Source: Salipiger sp. H15
Lineage (GTDB): Bacteria; Pseudomonadota; Alphaproteobacteria; Rhodobacterales; Rhodobacteraceae
Assembly (NCBI RefSeq): GCF_040409955.1
Contig: NZ_CP123387.1
Span: forward strand, 258,787-322,786
Direction of reading: 5' to 3'
DNA: 64,000 nucleotides
Both the position numbers and the translations under genes were made by a program. Shown piece by piece: positions 24,360 through 32,733 of this stretch (positions within the stretch are counted from its first letter, which is position 1; each line of letters begins with the position of its first letter). The notes below the pieces were generated by a model. The model had not been told where the DNA came from and searched no databases. It saw only the letters and a list, made by a program, of their open reading frames with translations.

Positions 24360-26576
24360 TCAGTCCCTGCCGTGCGCGACCTGCTCGGCCGAGACGAGCC
24401 GCCGCTGCCAGAGGTAAAGCGCAAGCCCGATGCCGAGGCCGATCAGGTCCGACAGCCAGCCCGCGTCGAGCATGGCGAGCGCGCCGCCGATGAGCAGCAG
24501 CCGGGGGATCCAGCCGATCCGCCCGAAGTACCAGCCGATGATCCCTCCCGAGAGCAGGTAGATCCCCAGCAGCGCCGAGATGGTGACATGGATCGTGTCG
24601 AACCAGTCGCCCTGCATCAGCAGCGAGTCCGAGAAGAAGAACATGTAGGGCACCACGAAGGCGGCAAGCCCGATGCGGAAGCTCTCGACGCTGGTCTTCA
24701 TCGGGTCGGACTGCGCCAGCGCAGCGCCTGCGTAGGCGGCCAGCGCCACCGGCGGGGTGATCGCCGACATGACCGCGAAGTAGAAGATGAAGAAATGCGC
24801 GGTGAGCGGCTCGATCCCGAGGTTCACGAGGCCCGGCGCGATCACCGAGGCGGCGACGGCATAGGCGGCGGTGGTCGGCATCCCCATGCCGAGGATCACC
24901 GCGACGAACATCGAGAAGACCATCGCCAGCAGCTGCGACTGGTCGGCGATGCCGAGCAGCAGCGCCGAGAAGCGCGTGCCGATGCCGGTGAGCGCGATGA
25001 CCCCGACGATGATCCCCGCCGCGGCGCAGACCGCCACCAGCTGCAACGCCATGCGCGCGCCGAGGTCGAGCGCGTGGAACAGCTGCCGCGGCCCCATGCG
25101 GTTCGGCGTCAGCCACGAGACCACGGCGGCGGTGATCATCGCCAGCGTGCCGCAGCGGATCACCGAGTAGCCGACGAAGAGCGCCCAGCTCAGCACCACG
25201 ATCGGCGCGAAGAGATAGGCCTGCCGCATCAGCGCGCCGAGCTTCGGCAGCGCCGAGCGCGGCAGCCCGACCATGGCGAAGCGCTGCGCCATGAGGTCGA
25301 CCATGAAGAACACCGAGGCGAAGTAGAGCACCGCGGGGATCAGCGCCGCCCAGATGATGTCGGTGTAGGGAATGCCGGTGATCTCGGACATGATGAAGGC
25401 GCCCGCGCCCATGATCGGCGGCATGATCTGCCCGCCCGACGAGGCCGCGGCCTCGACCGCCGCCGAGGTCTGCGCGCGGTAGCCAACCTTCTTCATCAGC
25501 GGGATGGTCAGCGAGCCGGTGGCCACCACGTTGCCCGCCGAGGTGCCGTTGATCATGCCCATCAGCCCCGAGGCGAAGACCGCCACCTTGGCCGGCCCGC
25601 CGCGCTTGTGCCCGGCGGCGGCGAAGGCGACGTTGACGAAATAGGCCCCGACGTGGGTCGCCTGCAGGAAGGCGGCGAAGACCACGAAGAGGATGATGTA
25701 GGTCGACGAGATCGCGATCGGCGCCGAGAGGATGCCGTTGTCGGTGTAGATGTAGGAGAAGAACCGCTTCGCCGTGTAGCCGTCGTGGTGCAGGATCCCC
25801 GGCAGCCAGGGCCCGGCGAAGGCATAGGCCACGAAGACCGAGGCGATGATCACCAGCGCCAGCCCGGCCATGCGCCGCACCGCCTCGAGGATCAGGATCA
25901 CGCCGGTGATCGCCGCCCACATGTCCGAGGGCTGGGCCATGGGCATGCCCGCCCGCAGCTGCAGGGCGCGGGCGAAGTAGATGACGTAGCCGGTCGAGGC
26001 GATCGCGGCGAGCGTCAGCAGCACGTCGGTCGGCGTCCAGCGGTTCAGCTTGCGGGCCGAGAAGAGCCAGCCGTGCACCACGGTCAGCGCGGTGCCGAGG
26101 GTCAGCGGCAGGCCGAAGCTGGTGATCGTCCAGGCCGGCGGCTTGGCCGAGCCGGTCAGCCACCAGCTGCCCCAGAGCGTGGCGATCGCGGCAAAGCCGT
26201 AAAGCACGCAGGCGGCCGCCGGGACCAGCAGCGCGAGGCTCGGCAGGCTGCGGCCGCGCGAGGGTTTTTCGGGATCGACCGTGTGCGCGCCGAAGAGCAG
26301 GAAGCCGAGCGCCAGCCCGCCGCCGAGATGCAGCAGCCGGTAGGTCCAGGTCTCCAGCGGGTAGAGGTTCATCACGACGAGGTGGAACAGCGTGTAGGCG
26401 GCGCAGGCGGTGGCGAAGGCGTGGTTGCGGATGCCATCGAAGATCCGCTGGTTGCTGGCGGGGGGCTCCTCGTCGACGGCGGAGGTCGCCGAGACAGGGG
26501 CGTCGAGCCCGTCGAGCGGGCCCGGCGCGGAAAGGTCACCGCGGGCGGTCGTGGTCATGGCATCACCGGAAAGCAA
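24360..26576 (-). CDS. TRAP transporter fused permease (4TM/12TM fusion, TAXI type)
   Basis: A single 738-residue membrane protein in which the small (DctQ-like, about residues 40-230) and large (DctM-like, 240-700) TRAP permease domains are fused. This layout goes with TAXI-type binding proteins. Typical large-domain motifs are SGMINGTSAGNVVATGSLTIPLMKK-like (SGLMGMINGTSAGNVVATGS) near 320, and AAVEAAASSGGQIMPPIMGAGAFIM after it. About sixteen hydrophobic segments are visible. The first ATG is six codons ahead of an equally plausible one at MTTTARG. Transcribed after the TAXI binding protein. Confidence 0.92.
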   Translation of the reverse strand: MLSGDAMTTTARGDLSAPGPLDGLDAPVSATSAVDEEPPASNQRIFDGIRNHAFATACAAYTLFHLVVMNLYPLETWTYRLLHLGGGLALGFLLFGAHTVDPEKPSRGRSLPSLALLVPAAACVLYGFAAIATLWGSWWLTGSAKPPAWTITSFGLPLTLGTALTVVHGWLFSARKLNRWTPTDVLLTLAAIASTGYVIYFARALQLRAGMPMAQPSDMWAAITGVILILEAVRRMAGLALVIIASVFVAYAFAGPWLPGILHHDGYTAKRFFSYIYTDNGILSAPIAISSTYIILFVVFAAFLQATHVGAYFVNVAFAAAGHKRGGPAKVAVFASGLMGMINGTSAGNVVATGSLTIPLMKKVGYRAQTSAAVEAAASSGGQIMPPIMGAGAFIMSEITGIPYTDIIWAALIPAVLYFASVFFMVDLMAQRFAMVGLPRSALPKLGALMRQAYLFAPIVVLSWALFVGYSVIRCGTLAMITAAVVSWLTPNRMGPRQLFHALDLGARMALQLVAVCAAAGIIVGVIALTGIGTRFSALLLGIADQSQLLAMVFSMFVAVILGMGMPTTAAYAVAASVIAPGLVNLGIEPLTAHFFIFYFAVMSAITPPVALAAYAGAALAQSDPMKTSVESFRIGLAAFVVPYMFFFSDSLLMQGDWFDTIHVTISALLGIYLLSGGIIGWYFGRIGWIPRLLLIGGALAMLDAGWLSDLIGLGIGLALYLWQRRLVSAEQVAHGRD

Positions 26577-26637
26577 AGCGTGTCAGGGAAACCGCGGGCC
26601 GGGTCCTCCGGCCCGCAGGGCAGCGCGCGAGACCGGC

Positions 26638-27606
26638 TCAGCGCAGCTCTTCGGGGATGGTGATCCCGATTTCCTCGTAGTAGCGCACGGCGCCCGGGTG
26701 GAACTTCATGAAATCGTTGGTGTTCCAGTTCTCGGCCATGGTCTCGACGGCGGATTTGTGGACCTGCTGCATCCGCGCGTTGTCGCCGAGCACCAGCTTG
26801 GTGATCTCGTAGGCAAGGCTCTCGGGCAGGCTCTCGTTGGCGATGGCGTAGTTCCACATGGCGACGGTGGCGACATCCGCGTCCTGGCCCTTGTAGGTGC
26901 CCGCCGGGATGGTGAAGGGCTGCATCGAGGGCACGGAGTCGGTGAACGCCGCGACATTGTCCTCCGAGAGTCCGATGAAGGTCACGTCCTGCTGGATCGC
27001 CAGTTCGGAATAGGCGCCGGTCGGGATGCCCGAGGCGTAGACGAAGGCGTCGATCAGCCCGTCGCCAAGCTGGCCCGCGGCATCCGAGGCGCCGGCGAAG
27101 CTGGCGTTCACCTCGATGCCCGCATCCGAGAAGTAGCGCTGCCAGTAGGTCGCCGAGGTGCCCGAGGCCGGGCCGAAGTTCACCCGCTTGCCGGCAAGGT
27201 CCTCGACCGTGGCGATGCCCGAGCTCTTCAGCGCCGCGGCCTGCAGCGGCGTGCGGTACATCGGAAAGAGCGCGCGCAGGTTGGCCGCCTCCATGCCGGG
27301 CATGAGCTCGCTCTCGCCGGCGATGGCCTCCTGCGCCGGGCCCATGGTGGTGAAGCCGACGAGGGTTTCGCCCGCCTCGACCAGCGCGACGTTCTGGATC
27401 GGCCCGCCGGTGACCTCGACGCTGGTGCTGACGCCGAGCGCCTCGCCGATCATCGAGGCCAGCCCCGAGCCCCAGACGAAATAGGCGCCGCCCTGCGAGC
27501 CGGTGGAAATCGACAGGCTCGACGGCCAGTCGGACTTGTCCTGCGCGGCGGCGGGCAGCGCGGCGAGCGCGCCGGCGACGAACGCCGACATGGTGATGAG
27601 TTTCAT
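26638..27606 (-). CDS. TAXI-family TRAP substrate-binding protein
   Basis: Periplasmic binding protein of 322 residues. The signal peptide (MKLITMSAFVAGALAALPAAAQ) is cleaved at about residue 22. The mature start LSISTGSQGGAYFVWGSGLA is the TAXI signature, and GPIQNVALVEAGETLVGFTTMG follows. The C-terminal EEIGITIPEELR is typical. It feeds the fused permease 61 bases downstream. The neighbouring divergent tartrate-type operon suggests that a dicarboxylate such as tartrate or a related hydroxy acid is imported, though TAXI ligands are hard to predict. A small palindrome ATTCAGATGAAT lies at 27691-27702 in its leader. Confidence 0.92.
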   Translation of the reverse strand: MKLITMSAFVAGALAALPAAAQDKSDWPSSLSISTGSQGGAYFVWGSGLASMIGEALGVSTSVEVTGGPIQNVALVEAGETLVGFTTMGPAQEAIAGESELMPGMEAANLRALFPMYRTPLQAAALKSSGIATVEDLAGKRVNFGPASGTSATYWQRYFSDAGIEVNASFAGASDAAGQLGDGLIDAFVYASGIPTGAYSELAIQQDVTFIGLSEDNVAAFTDSVPSMQPFTIPAGTYKGQDADVATVAMWNYAIANESLPESLAYEITKLVLGDNARMQQVHKSAVETMAENWNTNDFMKFHPGAVRYYEEIGITIPEELR

Positions 27607-27745
27607 GCTGGTCTTCCTCCCAAGGTCTCCTCCGGTGCGGCGCCTCGCGGCAAGGACGCACCCACGACGAACACCATGGCGGGGAGGGGCATTCAGATGA
27701 ATGCTCAGGAGATTATATTCAAAATCGTTATTATCCGTGCGGGGT

Positions 27746-28660
27746 TCAGGCGCTGGCCTCGATCTCCTCGAGGTGCCGCTCGAGCGTGGCCAGCAGCGCG
27801 TCGCGCTGCGGATCGCGCGTGCCGCGGGTCCAGGCGGCGGCGAGGATCAGCTTCGAGCGCGTCGTGCCCTCGGGCATGGTCAGCCGCACGAAGGTTACCC
27901 CGGGCACCGCGATGCGCGAGCTCCAGCGCGGCACGATCGCCAGACCCGCGCCCGAGGCGACGAGGTTGACGATCGTGTGCTTCTCCTCGGCGACCTGCGA
28001 GATCCGCGCGGTGAGCCCGGCGTCGAGAAAGAGCTTGATGGTCAGGTCATGCGAATGCGGCCGCGAGCGGCGATCGGGCACGATCAGCGGCGCATCGACC
28101 AGATCGCCGATCGACACCTCGGCGCGGCTGGCAAGCGGGTGGTCCGAGGGCAGGGCGACCACGGCGCTCTCGAAGAACAGCGTGCGGAAGTTGATCCGCG
28201 GGTCGCGCACGTCGGGCGGGCGGCAGAAGGCAAGGTCGAGGCTGCCGCTCAGCAGCTTGGGCAGCAGGTGGATGGTCTTCTGCTCGATGATCTGCACCTC
28301 GAGCGCGGGGTGCTCGGCGCGGACCAGCTGCAGCAGCTGCGGCACCAGCCCGGCCGCCGCGCTGTCGATCGCGCCGACCCGCAGCACCGCGCTTTCGGCC
28401 TTGCGGATCTCCCGCACGCGGGCCTCGATCCGCTCGGCCTGATCGACCAGCGCCCGCACCTCCTCGAGCACCGCCTTGCCCGCCTCGGTCAGCGCGACCG
28501 ACCGGGTCGTGCGCAAGAAGAGCCGGGTCTCGAGCCGCTCCTCGAGCAGGCGGATCTGCCGCCCCAGCGAGGCGGGAAGCATGTCGAGCGACTGCGCCGC
28601 GCGCCCGAAATGCAGCGCGTCGGCCGCCGCGAGGAAGCATTTGAGCTGCGCGATGTCCAT
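27746..28660 (-). CDS. LysR-family transcriptional regulator
   Basis: A 304-residue LysR regulator with an N-terminal winged helix-turn-helix (FLAAADALHFGRAAQSL, residues 9-25, then the ASLGRQIRLLEERLETRLF linker helix) and a ligand-binding domain from about residue 90. The ATG at 28660 gives the standard N-terminus MDIAQLKCFLAAAD. The same frame stays open for another 2.5 kb antisense to the next genes, but this is a codon-bias artefact. It diverges from the tartrate-type operon and probably activates it, and may also control the TAXI importer genes that lie downstream in its own direction. Confidence 0.9.
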   Translation of the reverse strand: MDIAQLKCFLAAADALHFGRAAQSLDMLPASLGRQIRLLEERLETRLFLRTTRSVALTEAGKAVLEEVRALVDQAERIEARVREIRKAESAVLRVGAIDSAAAGLVPQLLQLVRAEHPALEVQIIEQKTIHLLPKLLSGSLDLAFCRPPDVRDPRINFRTLFFESAVVALPSDHPLASRAEVSIGDLVDAPLIVPDRRSRPHSHDLTIKLFLDAGLTARISQVAEEKHTIVNLVASGAGLAIVPRWSSRIAVPGVTFVRLTMPEGTTRSKLILAAAWTRGTRDPQRDALLATLERHLEEIEASA

Positions 28661-28861
28661 CCTGCCCCCTCCGCGGACTATTTCAGTTCTGTATATAATC
28701 CTGCGAAAGTTGAGAAGTCCACGCCTTGCCCCGTACCTTTTCCCGGTGATTGCCGCACCGGCGTCGCGGGGGAGGAGACAGCGAAGCGCCGGGACCGGCC
28801 GGCCGTCCTCTTCCTGCGCGCCGGTCGCAGGCCGACCCATGGAAGAGGACGGTAAGAGCCC
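28661..28861 (+). promoter_or_regulatory. Leader of tartrate-type operon with 12-bp stem-loop before the start codon
   Basis: A TATAAT-like box at 28694-28699 (weak or absent -35, fitting an activator-dependent promoter) is followed at 28803-28852 by a hairpin. CCGTCCTCTTCC (28803-28814) pairs perfectly with GGAAGAGGACGG (28841-28852), and TGCG/CGCA nests inside. The 3' arm contains the GAGGA that could act as ribosome-binding site, ending nine bases before the ATG at 28862. The stem could thus hide it. No known riboswitch class is recognisable. Confidence 0.55.
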
Positions 28862-29935
28862 ATGAAGACCTACAAGATCGCAGCCATCCCGGCGGACGGC
28901 ATCGGCCCGGAAGTCATCGCCGCCGGGCTGCAGGCGCTCGAGGCGCTGGCCCGGCGCGACGGCGGCTTCGGCTTCGACGTGACCGAGTTCGACTGGAGCT
29001 CGGCGCGCTACAAGAGGACCGGCGCGCTGATGCCCGAGGACGGGCCCGAGCAGCTCAAGGCCTTCGACGCGATCTTCTTCGGCGCGGTCGGCGCGCCCGA
29101 CGTGCCCGACCACATCACGCTCTGGGGGCTGCGCCTGCCGATCTGTCAGGGGTTCGACCAATATGCCAACGTGCGCCCCACCAAGATCCTGCCGGGCATC
29201 TCCTCGCCGCTGGCGGGGGTCGGGCCGGGCGATCTCGACTGGGTGATCGTGCGCGAGAATTCCGAGGGCGAGTATTCCGGCCACGGCGGGCGGGCGCACA
29301 AGGGGCTGCCCGAGGAGGTCGGCACCGAGGTCTCGATCTTCACCCGCGTCGGCGTCACCCGGATCATGCGCTACGCCTTCGCGCTCGCCCAGTCCCGCCC
29401 GCGCAAGTTCCTGACGGTGGTGACCAAGTCCAACGCGCAGCGCTTCGGCATGGTGATGTGGGACGAGATCGCCGCCGAGGTGTCGAAGGAATTCCCCGAC
29501 GTGACCTGGGACAAGATGCTGGTCGACGCGATGACCGTGCGCATGGTGAAGAACCCGCGCAGCCTCGACACCATCGTCGCCACCAACCTGCACGCCGACA
29601 TCCTGTCGGATCTCGCGGGGGCGCTGGCCGGATCGCTTGGCGTCGCGCCGACCGGCAACATCGACCCCGAGCGGCGGTATCCCTCGATGTTCGAGCCGAT
29701 CCACGGCTCGGCCTTCGACATCACCGGCAAGGGCATCGCCAACCCCGTCGCCACCTTCTGGACCGCGGCGCAGATGCTCGAGCACCTCGGCGAGAAACCC
29801 GCCGCGGACCGGCTGATGCGCGCGGTCGAGAAGGTCTGCGCCGACGGCATCCTGACGCCGGACGTCGGCGGCAGCGCCACCACGCGCGAGGTGACCGAAG
29901 CGGTCTGCGACGCCATCCGCGGCGAGAACATCTGA
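28862..29935 (+). CDS. Tartrate dehydrogenase/decarboxylase-like beta-decarboxylating dehydrogenase (first paralogue)
   Basis: A 357-residue member of the isopropylmalate/isocitrate/tartrate dehydrogenase family; oxidises a malate-type 2-hydroxyacid with NAD+, often with decarboxylation. Landmarks are AIPADGIGPEV at residues 6-16, substrate-binding VRENSEGEYSGHGG near 130, the Lys in VTKSNA near 193, the metal-binding Asp pair in LHADILSDLAG near 243-253, and EPIHGSAFDITGKGIANP near 280. Versus the second copy, the substrate loop has ENSEGEYSGHGG instead of ENTEGEYSSIGG, so substrate preference may differ (tartrate, malate or another C4-C6 acid). It is 15 bases before the second paralogue. 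Confidence 0.87.
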   Translation: MKTYKIAAIPADGIGPEVIAAGLQALEALARRDGGFGFDVTEFDWSSARYKRTGALMPEDGPEQLKAFDAIFFGAVGAPDVPDHITLWGLRLPICQGFDQYANVRPTKILPGISSPLAGVGPGDLDWVIVRENSEGEYSGHGGRAHKGLPEEVGTEVSIFTRVGVTRIMRYAFALAQSRPRKFLTVVTKSNAQRFGMVMWDEIAAEVSKEFPDVTWDKMLVDAMTVRMVKNPRSLDTIVATNLHADILSDLAGALAGSLGVAPTGNIDPERRYPSMFEPIHGSAFDITGKGIANPVATFWTAAQMLEHLGEKPAADRLMRAVEKVCADGILTPDVGGSATTREVTEAVCDAIRGENI

Positions 29936-29950
29936 GCAAGGCCGGATCCC

Positions 29951-31024
29951 ATGAGCAGCAACAGGTTGAAAATCGCCGTCATTCCCGGTGACGGCATCGG
30001 CAAGGAAGTCGTGCCCGAAGGGCTGCGCGTGCTCGAGGCGGTGGCCAAGCGCCACAACCTTGGCCTGCAACTCGACGGGTTCGACTTCGCCTCCTGCGAT
30101 CACTACGCGCAGCACGGCCAGATGATGCCCGATGACTGGAAGGCGCAGGTCGAAAGCCACGATGCCATCTTCTTCGGCGCGGTCGGCTGGCCCGAGACGG
30201 TGCCTGACCATGTCTCGCTCTGGGGCTCGCTGCTGCAGTTCCGCCGCCAGTTCGACCAGTACATCTCGCTGCGCCCGGCGCGGCTGATGCCGGGCGTGCC
30301 GTCGCCGCTGGCCGGGCGCGGCCCGGGCGACATCGACATGTGGATCGTGCGCGAGAACACCGAGGGCGAGTATTCCTCGATCGGCGGGCGCATGTTCCCC
30401 GGCACCGAGCGCGAAATCGTGCTGCAGGAGACGGTGATGACCCGCACCGGCGTCGACCGGGTGCTGGAATATGCCTTCGAGCTGGCCGCGCGCCGTCCGC
30501 GCCGGCGGCTCACCTCGGCCACCAAGTCGAACGGCATCTCGATCACCATGCCCTACTGGGACGAGCGGGTCGAGGAGATGGCCCGCGCCTATCCCGAGGT
30601 GAGCTGGGACAAGTATCACATCGACATCCTGACCGCGCATTTCGTGCTGAACCCCGACCGCTTCGACGTGGTGGTCGCCAGCAATCTCTTCGGCGACATC
30701 CTGTCGGATCTCGGCCCGGCCTGCACCGGCACCATCGGCATCGCGCCCTCGGGCAACATCAACCCCGAGCGCCGCTTCCCCTCGCTCTTCGAGCCGGTGC
30801 ACGGCTCGGCGCCCGACATCGCGGGGCAGGGGATCGCCAACCCGATCGGGCAGATCTGGGCCGGGGCGATGATGCTCGAGCACCTCGGCCATCCCGAGGC
30901 GGCGGCCGAGATCGTCGCGGCCATCGAACGGGTGCTGGCCGAACCCGCCCTGCGCACCCGCGACCTCGGCGGCAGCGCCGACACGCAGACCTGCGGCAGG
31001 GCGGTGGCCGATGCGCTTGGCTGA
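29951..31024 (+). CDS. ttuC: Tartrate dehydrogenase TtuC/DmlA-like (second paralogue)
   Basis: A 357-residue tartrate/D-malate dehydrogenase-type enzyme of the beta-decarboxylating family. Motifs are VIPGDGIGKEVVPEG, VRENTEGEYSSIGGR, TKSNGIS, SNLFGDILSDLGPAC and EPVHGSAPDIAGQGIANP, all close to the TtuC/DmlA pattern. It converts tartrate to oxaloglycolate or glycerate, or D-malate to pyruvate. Same length as its upstream paralogue but only moderately similar. Its end overlaps the start of the glycerate kinase gene by 14 bases, so their products probably act in sequence. Confidence 0.87.
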   Translation: MSSNRLKIAVIPGDGIGKEVVPEGLRVLEAVAKRHNLGLQLDGFDFASCDHYAQHGQMMPDDWKAQVESHDAIFFGAVGWPETVPDHVSLWGSLLQFRRQFDQYISLRPARLMPGVPSPLAGRGPGDIDMWIVRENTEGEYSSIGGRMFPGTEREIVLQETVMTRTGVDRVLEYAFELAARRPRRRLTSATKSNGISITMPYWDERVEEMARAYPEVSWDKYHIDILTAHFVLNPDRFDVVVASNLFGDILSDLGPACTGTIGIAPSGNINPERRFPSLFEPVHGSAPDIAGQGIANPIGQIWAGAMMLEHLGHPEAAAEIVAAIERVLAEPALRTRDLGGSADTQTCGRAVADALG

Positions 31025-32309
31025 GGCCTCGCCCGCCGAGACCCCGGGCGCGTCCCGCACCTTCCTGCGCGCGCTCTTCGACGCGGCGGTCGCGGCCGCC
31101 GACCCGATGCGCTGCATCCCCGAGTGGCTGCCGGAGCGCCCCTCCGGCCGCGTCGTGGTGATCGGCGCGGGCAAGGCCTCGGCCCGCATGGGCGAGGCGG
31201 TGGAGCGCGCATGGGGCCCCTGCGAGGGGCTGATCCTCACCCGCGATGGCTATGCGAGGCCGCTGCAGGGGATCGAGGTGGCCCTCGCCGCGCACCCGGT
31301 GCCGGATGGGCGCGGACTGCAGGCGACGCGGCGAATGATCGAGCTTCTGGAGGGCTGCGGCGAGGCGGATTTCGTCCTCGCCCTGATTTCCGGCGGCGGC
31401 TCGTCCCTGCTGACCTGCCCGGCGGGGGATATCACCCTCGAAGAAGAGCAGGAGATGACCCGCGCACTGCTCTCCTCGGGCGCGCCGATCGCCGAGATGA
31501 ACACGCTGCGCAAGCACCTGTCGCGCGCCAAGGGCGGCAACCTCGCCGCCGCCGCGTGGCCGGCACGGATGCTCTCGCTGGTGGTGTCGGACGTGCCGGG
31601 GGACGACCCGGAGCTCATCGCCTCGGGACCCACCGTTGCCGACAGCACGACACCCGCGCAGGCGCTGGAGATTGCCCGGCGCTGGTCGATCCCGCTCACC
31701 CCCGCGATGCGGGCGGTGCTGGCCGGCCCGCCGATGACGCAGCCGCCCGGCGCCCCCAAGCTTGCGCACAGCGAGACCCGCATCGTCGCGGCGCCCGCGC
31801 AATCGCTCCGCGCCGCCGCCGCGCGGGCGGAAGAAGCGGGCTGCCGGGTGGAGATGCTCGGCGACGCGCTGGAGGGCGAGGCGCGGGACCTCGCCCATGC
31901 CCACGCCGCGCTGGCGCTCGAGACCCGCGCCCGCCTCGGCCCGGACGCGCCGCCGGTGCTGCTGCTCTCGGGCGGCGAATGCACGGTGACGCGCCGGGGA
32001 AACGGCCTCGGCGGGCCGAATGCCGAATACGCGCTGGCGCTCGCCCTCGCGCTGCGGGGCGCGCCGGGGATCAGCGCCATCGCCTGCGACACCGACGGCG
32101 TGGACGGCGCCGCCGAGGTCGCGGGCGCGATCATCGACGAAGCGACGCTGAGCCGCGCCGCCGCGCTGGGGATCGACCCGCAGGCTGCGCTTGCCGCCAA
32201 CGACAGCCACGGCTTCTTCGCCGCGCTCGGCACGCAGGTGGTGCCGGGCCCGACGCTGACCAACGTCAACGACTTCCGCGCCATCCTGATCTCGGGGACC
32301 GCCCGCTGA
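31011..32309 (+). CDS. ttuD: Glycerate 2-kinase/hydroxypyruvate reductase TtuD-like (MOFRL family)
   Basis: A 432-residue protein of the DUF4147-MOFRL family. The N-terminal domain has VVVIGAGKASARMGEA (about residue 45) and the phosphate-binding ALISGGGSSLL (about 123-133), followed by LSRAKGGNLA and VVSDVPGDDPELIASGPTV. The C-terminal MOFRL domain carries LLLSGGECTVT and GLGGPNAEYALALAL. It phosphorylates glycerate at position 2, or was historically described as hydroxypyruvate reductase (TtuD) in tartrate use. It completes a tartrate-to-2-phosphoglycerate route with the preceding dehydrogenases. Typical length. Confidence 0.88.
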   Translation: MRLAEASPAETPGASRTFLRALFDAAVAAADPMRCIPEWLPERPSGRVVVIGAGKASARMGEAVERAWGPCEGLILTRDGYARPLQGIEVALAAHPVPDGRGLQATRRMIELLEGCGEADFVLALISGGGSSLLTCPAGDITLEEEQEMTRALLSSGAPIAEMNTLRKHLSRAKGGNLAAAAWPARMLSLVVSDVPGDDPELIASGPTVADSTTPAQALEIARRWSIPLTPAMRAVLAGPPMTQPPGAPKLAHSETRIVAAPAQSLRAAAARAEEAGCRVEMLGDALEGEARDLAHAHAALALETRARLGPDAPPVLLLSGGECTVTRRGNGLGGPNAEYALALALALRGAPGISAIACDTDGVDGAAEVAGAIIDEATLSRAAALGIDPQAALAANDSHGFFAALGTQVVPGPTLTNVNDFRAILISGTAR

Positions 32310-32733
32310 CCTTCGAAAGGGACAGCCGGCCGCCAGCCACGCGCCGTCTGCGAGACCGACACCCCGAAGGCCGGGCGAGGCGGCAGAGCGCCGAGATGCT
32401 CGGTTCAGCGACGAAGGGCGATGCGCTGACGGGCGACTTGAAGCCGTGTGAAGCAGGCGGCGGCGTTTTCGACGCATTGGTTCACTGCAAAAGGCTCGAC
32501 GGGGCACTGGCCTCCCCCTTGCGTGGTGCCGGGACCGGCGAGGAGCCCGACCGCCTTTTCGAATGCCGCGCGCGCAACTGCGGCCCGCCTGCGGGCGAAC
32601 CTGAGGCGGCGATCGAGGACGCGGAGACCGCGATCACCATCGCCACCCTGCTCGGAGCGGTCCCGCGCAGGAGCTGCGCCCGAACAGCCGGTGCGGAAAC
32701 GTGCAGGTCGCCTGCGTTGCCGTCTTCGAGGAC
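32310..32733. other. Intergenic region between convergent genes, no supported gene
   Basis: 424 bases between ttuD (plus) and the next LysR gene (minus). I see no clear terminator. A minus-strand frame ending at 32405 finishes with a short stretch vaguely like the C-terminal tail of an IS5-type transposase (A-A-x-F-x-x-L then R-I-x-L-R), but it is too short and diverged to call. The region may be a scar. Confidence 0.4.

Noticed and set aside
24372..26663. Plus-strand frame of 763 codons opposite the fused TRAP permease
   Set aside because: Antisense shadow with His/Arg/Asp-rich composition and no family pattern.
28661..31240. Minus-strand frame open for about 2.5 kb beyond the LysR start, which would give a giant 1164-residue protein
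   Set aside because: It runs antisense through the two tartrate-dehydrogenase genes, is rich in Arg/His/Gly as expected for the complement of GC-rich codons, and has no recognisable domain. The LysR start at 28660 explains the only real part.
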